Positions 8,089-17,412 of a stretch of 44,217 nt of DNA are shown in pieces. The notes below the pieces were generated by a model. The model searched no databases, was not told where the DNA came from, and was given only the letters and a program-made list of their open reading frames with translations. The stretch is from positions 1-44,217 of IMG/VR virus record IMGVR_UViG_3300042430_002005; one strand, 5' to 3'. The position numbers and the translations under genes were made by a program. Position 1 is the stretch's first letter. Each line of letters starts with the position of its first letter. The DNA is from a virus.

Positions 8089-11000
8089 ATGAATATAGAT
8101 TTAGCAAGCTTTAATATAAATACGGATCAATTGTTTCAAAAATTGGTACAAACCCGTACGGAAATTGACAGAGTAAAAGCAAGTCAAGCGCAATTACGAA
8201 CTGAATTTACAACGGCTAATAAATCCGTTACCGATAATCAAAAATCATTGGACAATCTTAATGTTAGGTTAAGAGGAATGACAGCAGGAACTCAGGCATA
8301 CAACGACACGTTAGCGCAACGAGACCAAGCGGAACAAAGGTTAAACGGTAGTTTGCTAGAGCAAACAAGAATTAACGCAACCTACCAAGAACAACTAACA
8401 CAAAATTCGCTTGAGCTTAATCGCTTGAACAATCAATCAAGAAGTTACCAATCTGTTTTGGACGCTCAAAACAGAGCGACAAACGAAAGTATTGATTTGT
8501 ATTCAAGACAAAGGGCTGAACTCAATTTATTGCAACGTGAACAAAGAGAGTTGGGTGTGCAATTGGCACAAGCAACAAGGGCTGGCGACACAGCAGAAAT
8601 AAATAGGTTGTCGGTTGCGTATAGAAATGCAAGCGAAAGCGCAGATGGTTTGGCTACTGAATTAAGAGGTATTGACACCGATGGCGGTAATTTTACCAGT
8701 AATATTGGTATCTATAAAAGTGCATTAGAAGATTTTAATACGGCTTTATTTTCTGGCGACACGCAAGGGCTTAAAGATTCTTTTAATCAAATTACAGGCT
8801 CAATAAAAGGAATGATTACGCAGTCATTAGCTTTTATTGCAACCCCAATTGGAGCAGCTATAACCGCACTTGCTGGAATTGGTTTGGCAGCCAAAGAGAT
8901 TTTTGATTTTAACGAAGGTGTAAAAGAAAGTAACCAACTTTTAAAAGGTTTAGGGGTTTCAAGTGGTGAAATTTCAAAGGTACGAACCGAACTTCAAGCG
9001 ACTGCTAAAACCTACGAAAAAAGTTTTGATGAAATTGCAAAGACCGCTGATAGTTTAGCTACTTCTTACGGTATTTCGATTAGTGAGGCAAATGATATTA
9101 TCGCAAAAGGATTAGTTCAGGGTGGTGCAGCAAACGAAGATTTTTTAAATCAAATTAGCGAGTACGATGTACAATTTCAACAATTAGGATTTACAGCTGA
9201 AGAAAGTTTAGCAGCTATTAATGCAGGATTTGCTGAGGGTGTTTATAATGATAAGTTACCAGACGCTTTAAAAGAATTGGGTTTATCATTAGCAGAAGGA
9301 ACTAAATCGAGTGCCGATGCTTTGACAAACGCATTTGGTCAATCATTTTCAGATAATTTATTAAAAGGAGTTGCAAGCGGAACTATTACGGTTAAAGATG
9401 CGCTTCAACAAATTGGCGACAAATCAAAAGAAGTCGGTTTAAATTTACAACAGCAACAACAATTAACAGCCGATGTATTTCGTGGGGCTGGCGAGGATGC
9501 GGGTGGTGCATTGAGAATTATTGAAATTTTAAATACAGCTCAAAATAGAAGTTATACAGAAGCCGAAAAATCAGTTGAAAATTTAAGACTTGCAAATGAA
9601 AGGTTAAATCAAACTTTAGCAAAAGCTGAAATAGCTAATTTTGGTAGTCTTTGGGCAGATATTCAAGCTTTTGCAGTTAATTTCTTTGTTGATGTTTTAG
9701 ATTATATTGCTGAATTAAAAAATGATTTACAGCCATTAATTGATATTATTTCTTATGTTTTGGTAGTTGCATTCCAAAGCGCAAAAGAATCATTTAGCTT
9801 ATTTTTTAACGTTGTTTCAGGCGGGTTTAAAGTAATTGCCAATACAATAGGCACATTTGTTAAAGTAGCTAAGGCTTTATTAACTGGCGACTTTGCTGGT
9901 GCATTTACAGCTATTCAAAAAGGTATTCAAAATTTTGGTAACATTATTGAAAATACTTTTGGCAGAATTAAAAATAGTATCATTTCATCTATTCAAAATA
10001 TAATTGGTGGCGTTAAACCTTTGCTATCTGCATTAGGCGTAGATGTTGATAAGCTACAAAAACGTTTAGACGGTTTTAAAAATCAAAAAGTTTTAATTGC
10101 GGACGCTAAAAAAGAAAGCGAAAACCAAAGTAAAGCCGTTAAAAAAAATGAAATAAAACAACCTGTTAAATTAGAATCACAAAAAGCAAATGACAAAGCT
10201 TTAAAGGATTCGCAAAAAGCAAAAGAAGAAGCTCAGAAGAAAATTGATGATGCTATAAAAAAAGAAATTGAATCCGCTCAAAAATTAGCAGATGAAAAAG
10301 TAAAATTTGCCAATGTAGAACTGAACTCTTACATAGAAAAAAATAAATCAATATTAGAAAATGAAAAATATTTAACGTCCGAACTTTTAAAGCAAGAACA
10401 GGAGCGACTACGAAATTTAGAAAAAGCAAAACTAGACCAAGAGAAATTAGAGTTTGATACCTCTAATAAAATCCTGAATGATAAAATTTTGAGTATTGAA
10501 AAAGATAAAACCTTAAACCAAACTCAAAAAAATGAATTAGAGACTTTAAAACTTCAACAAAAGGAACTTGAACTAACTTACAACTCCGATGTAGCAAAGA
10601 TTAAAGAAGAAACGCAAAAAGGAATAACCGCAAACGAAACACGTTATTCAAACGAACGCATCGAAGCCGAGAAAATGCGAAAAGCTATTCAGTATCAAAC
10701 TGAAATTTTAGACCTTGAAGCAAAGGGCGCAAGCGAAGCCGAAATTAAACTTGCACAATTGGACCAACAAAAAGAAATTGAAGTAACTAAATTAATAGAA
10801 ACAGCAGATGAAAAAACACAAGCTGGAGTAGAAAAACGTTTAGAAGAAGATGCACTTATAAGCGAAGAGCAAGCATTAAAAGATGAGTTGCAAGCTGAAT
10901 TGCTATTAGCAAAAGACGAGAATGAAAAAATAAGAGTTCAAAACCAACTCGATGCACTTACTAATTTAGAAAAAACAAACACTCAAAAGAAAATTGAAAT

Positions 11001-11658
11001 AACAAAAGCAGAAACCCAAGCTAGACTGTCATCTTACGGAAATATGTTTGGAAATATCGCCCAGCTTTTAGGAGAAGACACAGCAGCAGGTAAAGCAGCT
11101 GCAATTGCACAGATAGGAATTTCGCAAGGTTTAGCAATCGCAAGGATTTGGGAACAAAAATCTACATTGCCATCTCCGTTTGGAGTAATAGCAAAAGTAG
11201 CTGAAACTGGTGTGGCTGTTGCAAATGTAATAGGAGCTTTAAAAAAAGTTACATCAGTACAAACCCCAAAGGCTCAAAAAGGAATGATTACAAAAGGAGC
11301 ATCACACGCACAAGGTGGAATACCTGCAATTGTTAGCGGAAATACACCAATTGAATTAGAAGGTGGCGAAGCTATTATAAACAAAAATTCAACCGCACGT
11401 TTTGGAAACATTTTATCGCAAATAAACCAAGCGGGCGGTGGCGTAAAATTTGCAACTGGCGGGGTTGTCGGGTCTCCGATTTCGAGCCTTACAAATATTC
11501 AAAATCAATTTACAAATCAATTAAATAGCGAGGCTTTGACAGAATCAATAAGAATGGCAGTAATGGAAGGTTCGGCAGTTGGAACAGCTACGGGGTCTCA
11601 AAGAGGTATTTCAGATTTAAACAATAATGCTTACATTGCAAGCACTGCAAATTTTTAA
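8089..11658 (+). CDS. tape measure protein
   Basis: A 1189-residue protein, the longest in the window. Residues 1-190 form Gln/Arg-rich coiled coil. Hydrophobic segments lie near 245-275 (LAFIATPIGAAITALAGIG) and 545-610. A second, very Lys/Glu-rich coiled coil runs from about 680 to 985. The C-terminus is Gly/Ala-rich with the usual GGxAIINKNSTARFG motif. This is the layout of siphovirus tape measures, which set tail length during assembly and pass into the host envelope during injection. By the common rule of about 0.15 nm per residue the tail would be near 180 nm long. Confidence 0.9.
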   Translation: MNIDLASFNINTDQLFQKLVQTRTEIDRVKASQAQLRTEFTTANKSVTDNQKSLDNLNVRLRGMTAGTQAYNDTLAQRDQAEQRLNGSLLEQTRINATYQEQLTQNSLELNRLNNQSRSYQSVLDAQNRATNESIDLYSRQRAELNLLQREQRELGVQLAQATRAGDTAEINRLSVAYRNASESADGLATELRGIDTDGGNFTSNIGIYKSALEDFNTALFSGDTQGLKDSFNQITGSIKGMITQSLAFIATPIGAAITALAGIGLAAKEIFDFNEGVKESNQLLKGLGVSSGEISKVRTELQATAKTYEKSFDEIAKTADSLATSYGISISEANDIIAKGLVQGGAANEDFLNQISEYDVQFQQLGFTAEESLAAINAGFAEGVYNDKLPDALKELGLSLAEGTKSSADALTNAFGQSFSDNLLKGVASGTITVKDALQQIGDKSKEVGLNLQQQQQLTADVFRGAGEDAGGALRIIEILNTAQNRSYTEAEKSVENLRLANERLNQTLAKAEIANFGSLWADIQAFAVNFFVDVLDYIAELKNDLQPLIDIISYVLVVAFQSAKESFSLFFNVVSGGFKVIANTIGTFVKVAKALLTGDFAGAFTAIQKGIQNFGNIIENTFGRIKNSIISSIQNIIGGVKPLLSALGVDVDKLQKRLDGFKNQKVLIADAKKESENQSKAVKKNEIKQPVKLESQKANDKALKDSQKAKEEAQKKIDDAIKKEIESAQKLADEKVKFANVELNSYIEKNKSILENEKYLTSELLKQEQERLRNLEKAKLDQEKLEFDTSNKILNDKILSIEKDKTLNQTQKNELETLKLQQKELELTYNSDVAKIKEETQKGITANETRYSNERIEAEKMRKAIQYQTEILDLEAKGASEAEIKLAQLDQQKEIEVTKLIETADEKTQAGVEKRLEEDALISEEQALKDELQAELLLAKDENEKIRVQNQLDALTNLEKTNTQKKIEITKAETQARLSSYGNMFGNIAQLLGEDTAAGKAAAIAQIGISQGLAIARIWEQKSTLPSPFGVIAKVAETGVAVANVIGALKKVTSVQTPKAQKGMITKGASHAQGGIPAIVSGNTPIELEGGEAIINKNSTARFGNILSQINQAGGGVKFATGGVVGSPISSLTNIQNQFTNQLNSEALTESIRMAVMEGSAVGTATGSQRGISDLNNNAYIASTANF

Positions 11659-11661
11659 AAC

Positions 11662-11943
11662 ATGAAACGAATAATAGAAGGAATTAAACACATTGACGAG
11701 GTGGCCGAGGGGGTTTATAATTTTAAATTCCCTAAAGATTGCATCGAAAAAAAGGCTTTGGAAAGGTCAAAGATTTGCGAAGGGTGCCCTAATTTTGCCA
11801 TCGACCCCATTGAGGAGCTGCACGTGAAAGATACAATAGACATATTATCGAATAAAATGTGCAAGTTATGCGGTTGCGTGTTGTCTTATAAGCTCAGAAT
11901 TAATAAAATAAAAACTAAAAATTGTCCGTTAAATGATGAATAA
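11662..11943 (+). CDS. Cys-rich zinc-ribbon protein
   Basis: A 93-residue protein with a CxxC pair in KICEGCPNF and a second CKLCGC cluster, followed by NCPL at the end. It matches a small zinc-ribbon-like protein that often lies near tail genes in Bacteroidota phages. It starts three bases after the tape measure stop and overlaps the next gene by 11 bases. It probably binds one or two zinc ions. Its role in the tail module is unknown. Confidence 0.65.
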   Translation: MKRIIEGIKHIDEVAEGVYNFKFPKDCIEKKALERSKICEGCPNFAIDPIEELHVKDTIDILSNKMCKLCGCVLSYKLRINKIKTKNCPLNDE

Positions 11944-12160
11944 ATTCGAATTTCTTGAAAGAAATAAAGATTTGGTTCAATTATTGGTACACATAAATAC
12001 GATACCAGTAAGACAGGTAAGGCATATCGAAATTTACAGATTTTATAAGTCATTAAAAGGCAAAGAGAAAATGGTAAATTACAGCGAAACAGCCGAAAAG
12101 TTTGGAATTGAAATAAGACAGGTAAGGTGTATAATCAAAGATTTAGACCAAAATATATAA
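11933..12160 (+). CDS. small HTH-like protein
   Basis: A 75-residue protein with an alpha-helical C-terminal half that reads like a winged or simple helix-turn-helix (YSETAEKFGIEIRQVRCIIKDL). Such domains bind DNA. The preceding RQVRHIEIYRFYKSLKG is basic. The gene overlaps the zinc-ribbon gene, so both probably ride on the tail transcript. It might regulate the following promoter at 12170, but that is conjecture. Start could be either of the two adjacent ATG codons at 11933 and 11936. Confidence 0.55.
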   Translation: MMNKFEFLERNKDLVQLLVHINTIPVRQVRHIEIYRFYKSLKGKEKMVNYSETAEKFGIEIRQVRCIIKDLDQNI

Positions 12161-12169
12161 AAAAAACGT

Positions 12170-12177
12170 TATATTTG
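12170..12177 (+). promoter_or_regulatory. Bacteroidota-type promoter (TATATTTG)
   Basis: TATATTTG fits the TAnnTTTG -7 element of Bacteroidota. It lies 25 bases before the ATG at 12202, so the transcript would have a short leader. The -33 element is poorly conserved (a TTTA about 25 bases upstream). Confidence 0.55.
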
Positions 12178-12201
12178 CGCAAACATATAAAAAAACTTAT
12201 T

Positions 12202-12492
12202 ATGACAAACGAGCCAACAGTAACAATTACTTTAAAAGAGTATGAAGATTTAAGAAAGTTTAAAGATAATTTTCTTAAATCATTTATCGCAACAATTCCA
12301 GAGAATGATTTTCATGATGAGATAGATTTTCATTTTTACTCTAATGATGAAATGAATAAGGTGTTGATTCAAAAAATTGAGAAAGAAAAAGAAAAATTAG
12401 ACAAATTTTGTAAATTTTTTGAAATGATGAAAAGCTTTAATGTATTTGATTTTATAAAATTCAAAAAAGGCTTAAAAAATGGAAAGTTATAA
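12202..12492 (+). CDS. unknown small acidic/basic protein
   Basis: A 96-residue protein. A longer frame opens with GTG at 12127, but the promoter-like TATATTTG lies inside that extension, so the ATG at 12202 after an A-rich leader is the better start. The sequence has a Lys/Glu-rich helical region (LIQKIEKEKEKLDKF) and ends with a basic FKKGLKNGKL. The opening TVTITLKEYEDLRKFKD is reminiscent of small phage proteins of unknown role. It is the first gene of a short unit with the lipoprotein gene. Confidence 0.55.
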   Translation: MTNEPTVTITLKEYEDLRKFKDNFLKSFIATIPENDFHDEIDFHFYSNDEMNKVLIQKIEKEKEKLDKFCKFFEMMKSFNVFDFIKFKKGLKNGKL

Positions 12493-12504
12493 CCAAATAA
12501 AATT

Positions 12505-12789
12505 ATGAAAGGAACAGTTTTACTAATATTAGCTATATTTATTGTAGCGTGTTCAAAAGATGAAGTAACGACTAAAGAATGTAATTGCGTTAAATTAATG
12601 CAAAGCAGAACGACAACAATAAACAGTCTCGGACAAACTATTAGTGTAACGTCTTGGAGTGCTTTTGGAGTTGGCCAAGTTTCTACCGATATTAAAGACT
12701 GTTCACAAGATGGGAAGGTAGTCTATAAAGGCTTGCAAAGCGGACAAAATAAGCTAGTAGAGTACAGGCATATTTTGAAATGTAATTAA
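12505..12789 (+). CDS. small lipoprotein (moron candidate)
   Basis: A 94-residue protein with a classic lipoprotein signal: basic start (MKG), hydrophobic stretch, then the lipobox IVAC with Cys at about residue 16. The mature part has three further Cys (CNC, DC, KC) and a beta-rich look (SVTSWSAFGVGQVSTDIKDC). Lipoproteins carried by phages between structural modules often alter the host surface or block superinfection. Here it has its own promoter upstream and two hairpins downstream, which fits a gene expressed independently of the late genes. That function is an inference. Confidence 0.7.
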   Translation: MKGTVLLILAIFIVACSKDEVTTKECNCVKLMQSRTTTINSLGQTISVTSWSAFGVGQVSTDIKDCSQDGKVVYKGLQSGQNKLVEYRHILKCN

Positions 12790-12812
12790 AACAAAACCTT
12801 ACTAATTTTTAT

Positions 12813-12843
12813 AACCCACTGATTGATTTCAGTGGGTTTTTTT
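12813..12843 (+). terminator. intrinsic terminator
   Basis: A perfect 10-bp stem, AACCCACTGA with TCAGTGGGTT, with a six-base loop, followed by a run of T. It closes the lipoprotein unit and, with it, the tail transcript. Confidence 0.85.
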
Positions 12844-12866
12844 ATTGGCATTTTTTTTTGCCAATA
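12844..12866 (+). terminator. second hairpin, T-rich loop
   Basis: ATTGGCA and TGCCAAT form a 7-bp stem with a T-rich loop, directly after the first terminator. It has an A/T context on both sides, so it may terminate transcription from the left or act as an extra barrier before the head promoter. Confidence 0.5.
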
Positions 12867-12884
12867 GGTAATTATTTTTAAAAA

Positions 12885-12892
12885 TACCTTTG
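12885..12892 (+). promoter_or_regulatory. head-module promoter (TACCTTTG)
   Basis: TACCTTTG fits the TAnnTTTG consensus and lies 19 bases before the ATG of the protease gene, just after the double hairpin. The head genes thus seem to be transcribed as a separate unit. Confidence 0.6.
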
Positions 12893-12911
12893 TTTAAAAT
12901 AAAATTCAAAA

Positions 12912-14012
12912 ATGAACACAGTTTTTATAAATGGTGATATTGTTGCGTTCAATGACGGATGGGGAGAAACATACGACATTGCACAACTAAACAATGATTT
13001 AAACGCAATTGACAAAACCGAACTTAAGTATCTGACAATTGACATTAATACATTTGGTGGCGATGTTACCGCTGGATTTGCAATGGCGAATATCATTAGA
13101 AGATACGCTAGTGAAAATTCTGTAGAAATTACTACACGTATATCGGGTTATTGCTCCTCAATTGGAACGGTTATATTTTTAGCTGGCGACAAAAGAATTG
13201 GTAACGAATATGCAGACTTCTTCGTTCATAACGCTTGGACTTTTGCCGTTGGAGACAAAAACGAAATGAAAAAGCAATACGAGAATTTAGAAGAGGTTTC
13301 TAATAAAATTGCGAAATACTATTCAGAAAAAACCACAATACCATTTGAAGAAGCAATTAGATTAATGGACGAATCTACAAATATTGATTCAGACACGGCT
13401 TTAAAATATGGTTTTTTTACAGAAGTTGAAAACAGCGTAAAAGCTTACAACTCTATTTCTATTCGGAATTTATTAATTCAAAATAATTCAAAATTAAATA
13501 TTAACAAAAATGAAAAAGAAATGACTACCAAAAAACAAAGCATTTTCAATAAGCTTGTAAAGCTTATATCAGATGCTAAAAATTTGATTGTTTTTACCGA
13601 TACTCAGGAAGAACTAGACTTCTACGAATTAGAAGAAGGCGATACCGTGAATATTGGCGACAAAGCAGATTTTGGCGGAAAAGCGGCTAATGGTGTTTTT
13701 AAGTTAGCCGACGGGGTTACGCTTTACACTTTTGAGGCATCAGTTTTAACCAATATTGAAACGCCAAGCGAAGAAGGTGACGATAATCTTGCCCAAAAAG
13801 ACGCAGAGATTGCGCAGCTAAAAGCTAGAATTGCAGAGTTAGAATCTGCATCGAACGCAAAGACGGTTGAATTTGAAGCTTTAAACAAAAAAATTGAAGC
13901 CTTTAAATCTTTAGAATCCGAGTTTAGAGCTGAATTAGGCAACGATGACAAAGCACCAAAACAAAAAAACAAAATCGATTTCAACGAAAAAATTAAAAAC
14001 CATAAATTTTAA
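12912..14012 (+). CDS. ClpP-like prohead protease with scaffold-like tail
   Basis: A 366-residue fusion-type protein. Residues 1-180 are a ClpP/S14-like protease: the nucleophile Ser lies in GYCSSIGTVIFLAG (about residue 81), the His in DFFVHNAW (about 106) and an acidic residue in DESTNIDSDTALKYGF (near 157). Residues about 290-345 are Ala/Glu/Lys-rich coiled coil (AQKDAEIAQLKARIAELE), as in scaffolding regions. Such proteins act inside the procapsid, shape it and cut capsid precursors, including themselves. The gene is directly upstream of the capsid gene, as expected. Confidence 0.85.
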   Translation: MNTVFINGDIVAFNDGWGETYDIAQLNNDLNAIDKTELKYLTIDINTFGGDVTAGFAMANIIRRYASENSVEITTRISGYCSSIGTVIFLAGDKRIGNEYADFFVHNAWTFAVGDKNEMKKQYENLEEVSNKIAKYYSEKTTIPFEEAIRLMDESTNIDSDTALKYGFFTEVENSVKAYNSISIRNLLIQNNSKLNINKNEKEMTTKKQSIFNKLVKLISDAKNLIVFTDTQEELDFYELEEGDTVNIGDKADFGGKAANGVFKLADGVTLYTFEASVLTNIETPSEEGDDNLAQKDAEIAQLKARIAELESASNAKTVEFEALNKKIEAFKSLESEFRAELGNDDKAPKQKNKIDFNEKIKNHKF

Positions 14013-14017
14013 AAAAA

Positions 14018-15139
14018 ATGGAAGATACTCCCGGATTAGAAATAATTGGATTAGACGCACTTTTTGCGGAGTTTGGAACTTCGCTTAATGCTAGTTCAAA
14101 GTTTAGATTGTCAAACGCAATTTTCAAGGAAGTCATACAGACTTCGGATTTTGCACGATTACACACCATTCAGACAGGCGTTGAACACAACGACAGCCTT
14201 TTGATTATGGAAAAAACCAAGCAATGGGGATTTTTGAAAAAGTCTTCTACTGTTGGTTGTGCTTACAACGAATGTTCAATCGTAGATGAGATTACAGGCA
14301 AAACTTGGAATCCTCACAAATACGATTGCGAAATTAAATTTTGCCCTACCGATGCAAAATTTACGGCAGATTGGAGAACTTTCTGGGGGATTAGTTGCGC
14401 ACAATTCGACAATGATATTGAAAATGGTTTCATAGCCTACTTAAAGACAAGAGTTGCTGAAGCCATAAACGATTCTCACTGGCGTATTGGTTATTTTGAC
14501 TACAAGACAAATCCTGCAACAGCATACGCTGGTATTGATGGTTTCTTTGTGCAATGGCAGGCTATCGCAACACCAACGAACACGGCTCAAAGAACTGTAA
14601 TTACAGAAAATGCAGCGACAACAATTGCAGCACAATTGAATTTGCCAGCGGATGCAGCTTACAATTACTACAAATCAATGTATGATAAAATGATGCTTAA
14701 TAGAAGCATTATGACGTCAAAAGCGGGTTTAAGAATTGAAACAACTAGAGCTTTAGCGACAAACTATTTGCATTTCTTGCAAAATACTCGAGAAATTAAC
14801 TGTTGCTACAATATGATGCACGACGGTACGACATCAAGCGGTTATTCTTTCGAGAATTTAAACTACATGGGAATTCCTATCATCATTATGAACGAGTGGG
14901 ATGAGATTATTAAAAATTTCTTGCCAAAGATTAACACTGGAGGTGTATTGTCTTACGACAAGCCACACAGAGCAGTATTGACGTATGATGCAAACAGAGT
15001 AATTGGAACTTGTGATTTGAACGCATTGAATGACTTTAAAGTTATCTACGACCCTATCAGCGAGAATTTGCATATTAGAGTAAAATCTTCTTTAGATGCT
15101 CAAGTGCCAATCGATTCTGATTTTATTTTAGCAATTTAA
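14018..15139 (+). CDS. putative major capsid protein
   Basis: A 373-residue protein placed directly after the protease-scaffold gene, the usual slot of the HK97-fold major capsid protein, and of the right length. The middle part carries the hydrophobic, aromatic-rich text expected (DGFFVQWQAIATPTNTAQ). The C-terminal third (NYMGIPIIIMNEWDEI, then PHRAVLTYDANRVIGT) is typical of the P-domain and A-domain of major capsid proteins in Bacteroidota phages. I infer the fold from context and general look, not from a defined motif. Confidence 0.7.
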   Translation: MEDTPGLEIIGLDALFAEFGTSLNASSKFRLSNAIFKEVIQTSDFARLHTIQTGVEHNDSLLIMEKTKQWGFLKKSSTVGCAYNECSIVDEITGKTWNPHKYDCEIKFCPTDAKFTADWRTFWGISCAQFDNDIENGFIAYLKTRVAEAINDSHWRIGYFDYKTNPATAYAGIDGFFVQWQAIATPTNTAQRTVITENAATTIAAQLNLPADAAYNYYKSMYDKMMLNRSIMTSKAGLRIETTRALATNYLHFLQNTREINCCYNMMHDGTTSSGYSFENLNYMGIPIIIMNEWDEIIKNFLPKINTGGVLSYDKPHRAVLTYDANRVIGTCDLNALNDFKVIYDPISENLHIRVKSSLDAQVPIDSDFILAI

Positions 15140-15164
15140 TATTAACTTTTAAAAACATAAAATT

Positions 15165-15779
15165 ATGGCAGCATGCGACAATGTTTGTGCTAAGTTAGTA
15201 TCCGATATGACTTACGATTGCAACAATAAGAGTACAGGCGGTATTTACCAAACTATCAAGTTGGTAAATATGTGCGATATTTTGGATAATTTGGCGGATT
15301 TTACTGTAAATACGGCTACAAGTGGCTCAACTTGTGCGCACTCAATTACGGCTTATACAGGTACTGCAAGCGAATTGAACGCAGTTACGGCTAATGCAAT
15401 ACCTAATAAGCAGTTGATGACAGCAGGTTTTTCAAGTTCTAACACGGATTACGGCACTTATTTTACGCACTCAATCCAATTATTCTCACAAGGAATGACT
15501 GAAAAAAGCGTTTGCAACATCAAGGCTTTAGGGAATGGTGCTGAAGTAGTAGCGTTTGTTCATCAAAAAAATATGGGTGTTGACAACAAAGAAGCTTATT
15601 GGGTTTACGGTTTTAAAAACGGCTTGAAACTTGGGGAAGTTACTTTTTCCACGGCAGAAAACAACGGTAATATTTTAATTCCTTTGACTTCTACAGAGCC
15701 TGATTTAGAAACTCAACCACCGTTGAGACTGTTGCTTACCGATTACGCAACAACTAAAGTTTTCTTTGATTCATTATAA
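15165..15779 (+). CDS. virion structural protein (tube or decoration candidate)
   Basis: A 204-residue protein rich in Thr, Asn, Ala and Ser, with six Cys in the first 70 residues (CDNVCAKL, YDCNN, MCDI, STCAH). It lies between the capsid and portal genes. Its beta-rich look and position fit a capsid decoration protein or a tail tube protein, which is otherwise missing from the tail module. I cannot decide between these. It ends in TAATG, so the next gene is translationally coupled. Confidence 0.5.
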   Translation: MAACDNVCAKLVSDMTYDCNNKSTGGIYQTIKLVNMCDILDNLADFTVNTATSGSTCAHSITAYTGTASELNAVTANAIPNKQLMTAGFSSSNTDYGTYFTHSIQLFSQGMTEKSVCNIKALGNGAEVVAFVHQKNMGVDNKEAYWVYGFKNGLKLGEVTFSTAENNGNILIPLTSTEPDLETQPPLRLLLTDYATTKVFFDSL

Positions 15780-16249
15780 TGACTAGAGAAGAATTAATAA
15801 ACAAAGGGAGTAGCGGCGTTCGGAACAACGCTACTCTTTTTGCTTTATTTAAAGAATTTTTAATCGAAGATTGGGGCGGAATTCCAGAGGGATGCTTCGG
15901 ATGCCAATTTTCCACAACTTTTGAAAGATGGCAAAGGCAGGTGTTATCTGGAACAACAAAAGAAACAATTTTACAAAAAAAAGACACAGACATGAATACT
16001 TACATTTTAAAAGATAAACATTTCAAAACCTATTTTAAAGGCGAGGTTTTGAGCGCAAACAGTTCAGATGCTGAATGGAAAGAGTTTTTAGAAAAGAGTG
16101 AAGAAAACAAGGCTAGATTTTTAGTATTGCCTTCGGAGTTTTCCACACCAAAAGAAAAAGCTGAAGAAGCTATTGTTATTGAAGGGATTGAAAAAAAAAA
16201 CGTGAAATCTACGAAAAAAGCATCTGTAGAAGTTGCTAAATCTAAATAA
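15779..16249 (+). CDS. unknown head-module protein
   Basis: A 156-residue protein. The N-terminal 60 residues contain a Cys pair (GCFGCQFS) and Trp-rich text (LIEDWGGIPEGC). The C-terminal 50 residues are very Lys/Glu/Ala-rich and probably disordered. It overlaps both neighbours by one base (TAATG at each end), so it is tightly coupled to the portal gene. No family recognised. Likely virion or head assembly role from context. Confidence 0.55.
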   Translation: MTREELINKGSSGVRNNATLFALFKEFLIEDWGGIPEGCFGCQFSTTFERWQRQVLSGTTKETILQKKDTDMNTYILKDKHFKTYFKGEVLSANSSDAEWKEFLEKSEENKARFLVLPSEFSTPKEKAEEAIVIEGIEKKNVKSTKKASVEVAKSK

Positions 16250-17412
16250 TGGAAAAGGATAATTCAAATAAATTTTTAATAAAAATTGTCGAACTATTTG
16301 ATAGGGTAATTCCCTTTTCAAAAGAAGAAGGCATTTATAAAAATGATGTTGATAATCTATATCCAAACAGAATAGAAATCACTGAAAAAGATTCGACAAC
16401 CGCTAACAGCTGTTCAAACAAATTAGCTCAGTACATTTACGGAAAAGGATTTGCAAATAAAGAGATAACTTTTTCAAGCAAAAAAGGAGAAAAAATAAAC
16501 CTTAACGATGCTTTGCAAATGGTTGTAAATTCTGTAAAAACGCACAGAGGAGCATTTATACATTTGAATTACGATGTTGAAGGTAAAGTAAACTACTTTG
16601 ATGTTTTAGACTATAAAAAGTGTAGAATATCAAAAGAGGATATGAACGGTTATAGTGGTAATATCATTTACAAAGACTGGAATCAAAAGAAATCCGTTTT
16701 TGATGTAACTAAGAAAAAATACATATTTTTTTATCCGTACAATCCTTTGAATATTAACGCACAAAGAAAAAATGATACCCCAAAGTCTGAACAGATTGAA
16801 GAATTAATCCGTAATTATCGTGGGCAAGTTTTATTTTTATCGTTAGACAATTCAAATGTTTACCCTTATGCGTGGTTGAGCGGACAAAGTGTTTATGATG
16901 CAGATTCAGAATTTCGTTTGTCACTGTACCGTAATAGTTCTATTCGAAAAGGATTTCAAGATAAAACAATGTTTATATTGAATGGATTTGATAAAGAGAC
17001 CTGGAAAGATTTTGACGAAGAAGCTCAAAAATGGTTAGGCTCTGAAAATGCTGGATCAATTTTCACTTTTAAAACTCCAGTATTTTTAGAAAATCCTGAA
17101 AAAGTAATAGTTCCAATTCAATTAAAATCAAGCTACGATTCAAAGAAATTTGAACTGGACGAAAAAGCTTTTGAAAATTCAATCAGAAAATCATATTTGC
17201 AGATACCAAAGATTTTAATTAACGATAATGATGGTGGGATTTTTGGAACATCAGGCGAGGCATTAAAAGACGCTCAAAGAATATACTCAAATGAAACGGC
17301 TTTTATCCGTGAAAAAATAGCTGATACTTTTCAAACTATTTTTGGAATTGAAAATACTATTTTACCGTTGGTAGAAAACGAAACTGTAACACCAATTAAA
17401 AATGAGCTGTAG
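16249..17412 (+). CDS. putative portal protein
   Basis: A 387-residue protein. The text NLYPNRIEITEKDSTTANSC, then LAQYIYGKGF, then HRGAFIHLNYDVEGKVNY and DVLDYKKCRISKED is what portal proteins of Bacteroidota phages show, with the aromatic-rich stem region and a long C-terminal helix with SLYRNSSIRKGFQ. The portal is the dodecameric DNA gate where the terminase docks. Length is normal for the small HK97-like portal class. Its position after the capsid gene is unusual, since portals mostly precede protease and capsid. Confidence 0.68.
   Translation: MEKDNSNKFLIKIVELFDRVIPFSKEEGIYKNDVDNLYPNRIEITEKDSTTANSCSNKLAQYIYGKGFANKEITFSSKKGEKINLNDALQMVVNSVKTHRGAFIHLNYDVEGKVNYFDVLDYKKCRISKEDMNGYSGNIIYKDWNQKKSVFDVTKKKYIFFYPYNPLNINAQRKNDTPKSEQIEELIRNYRGQVLFLSLDNSNVYPYAWLSGQSVYDADSEFRLSLYRNSSIRKGFQDKTMFILNGFDKETWKDFDEEAQKWLGSENAGSIFTFKTPVFLENPEKVIVPIQLKSSYDSKKFELDEKAFENSIRKSYLQIPKILINDNDGGIFGTSGEALKDAQRIYSNETAFIREKIADTFQTIFGIENTILPLVENETVTPIKNEL

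Noticed and set aside
10200-11000. Recombination repeats within the tape measure gene
   Set aside because: The AAA/GAA-rich text reflects Lys/Glu coiled coil and shows no exact DNA repeat unit.
12127-12201. GTG-started extension of the gene at 12202
   Set aside because: The extension runs through a promoter-like TATATTTG element and lacks a leader.
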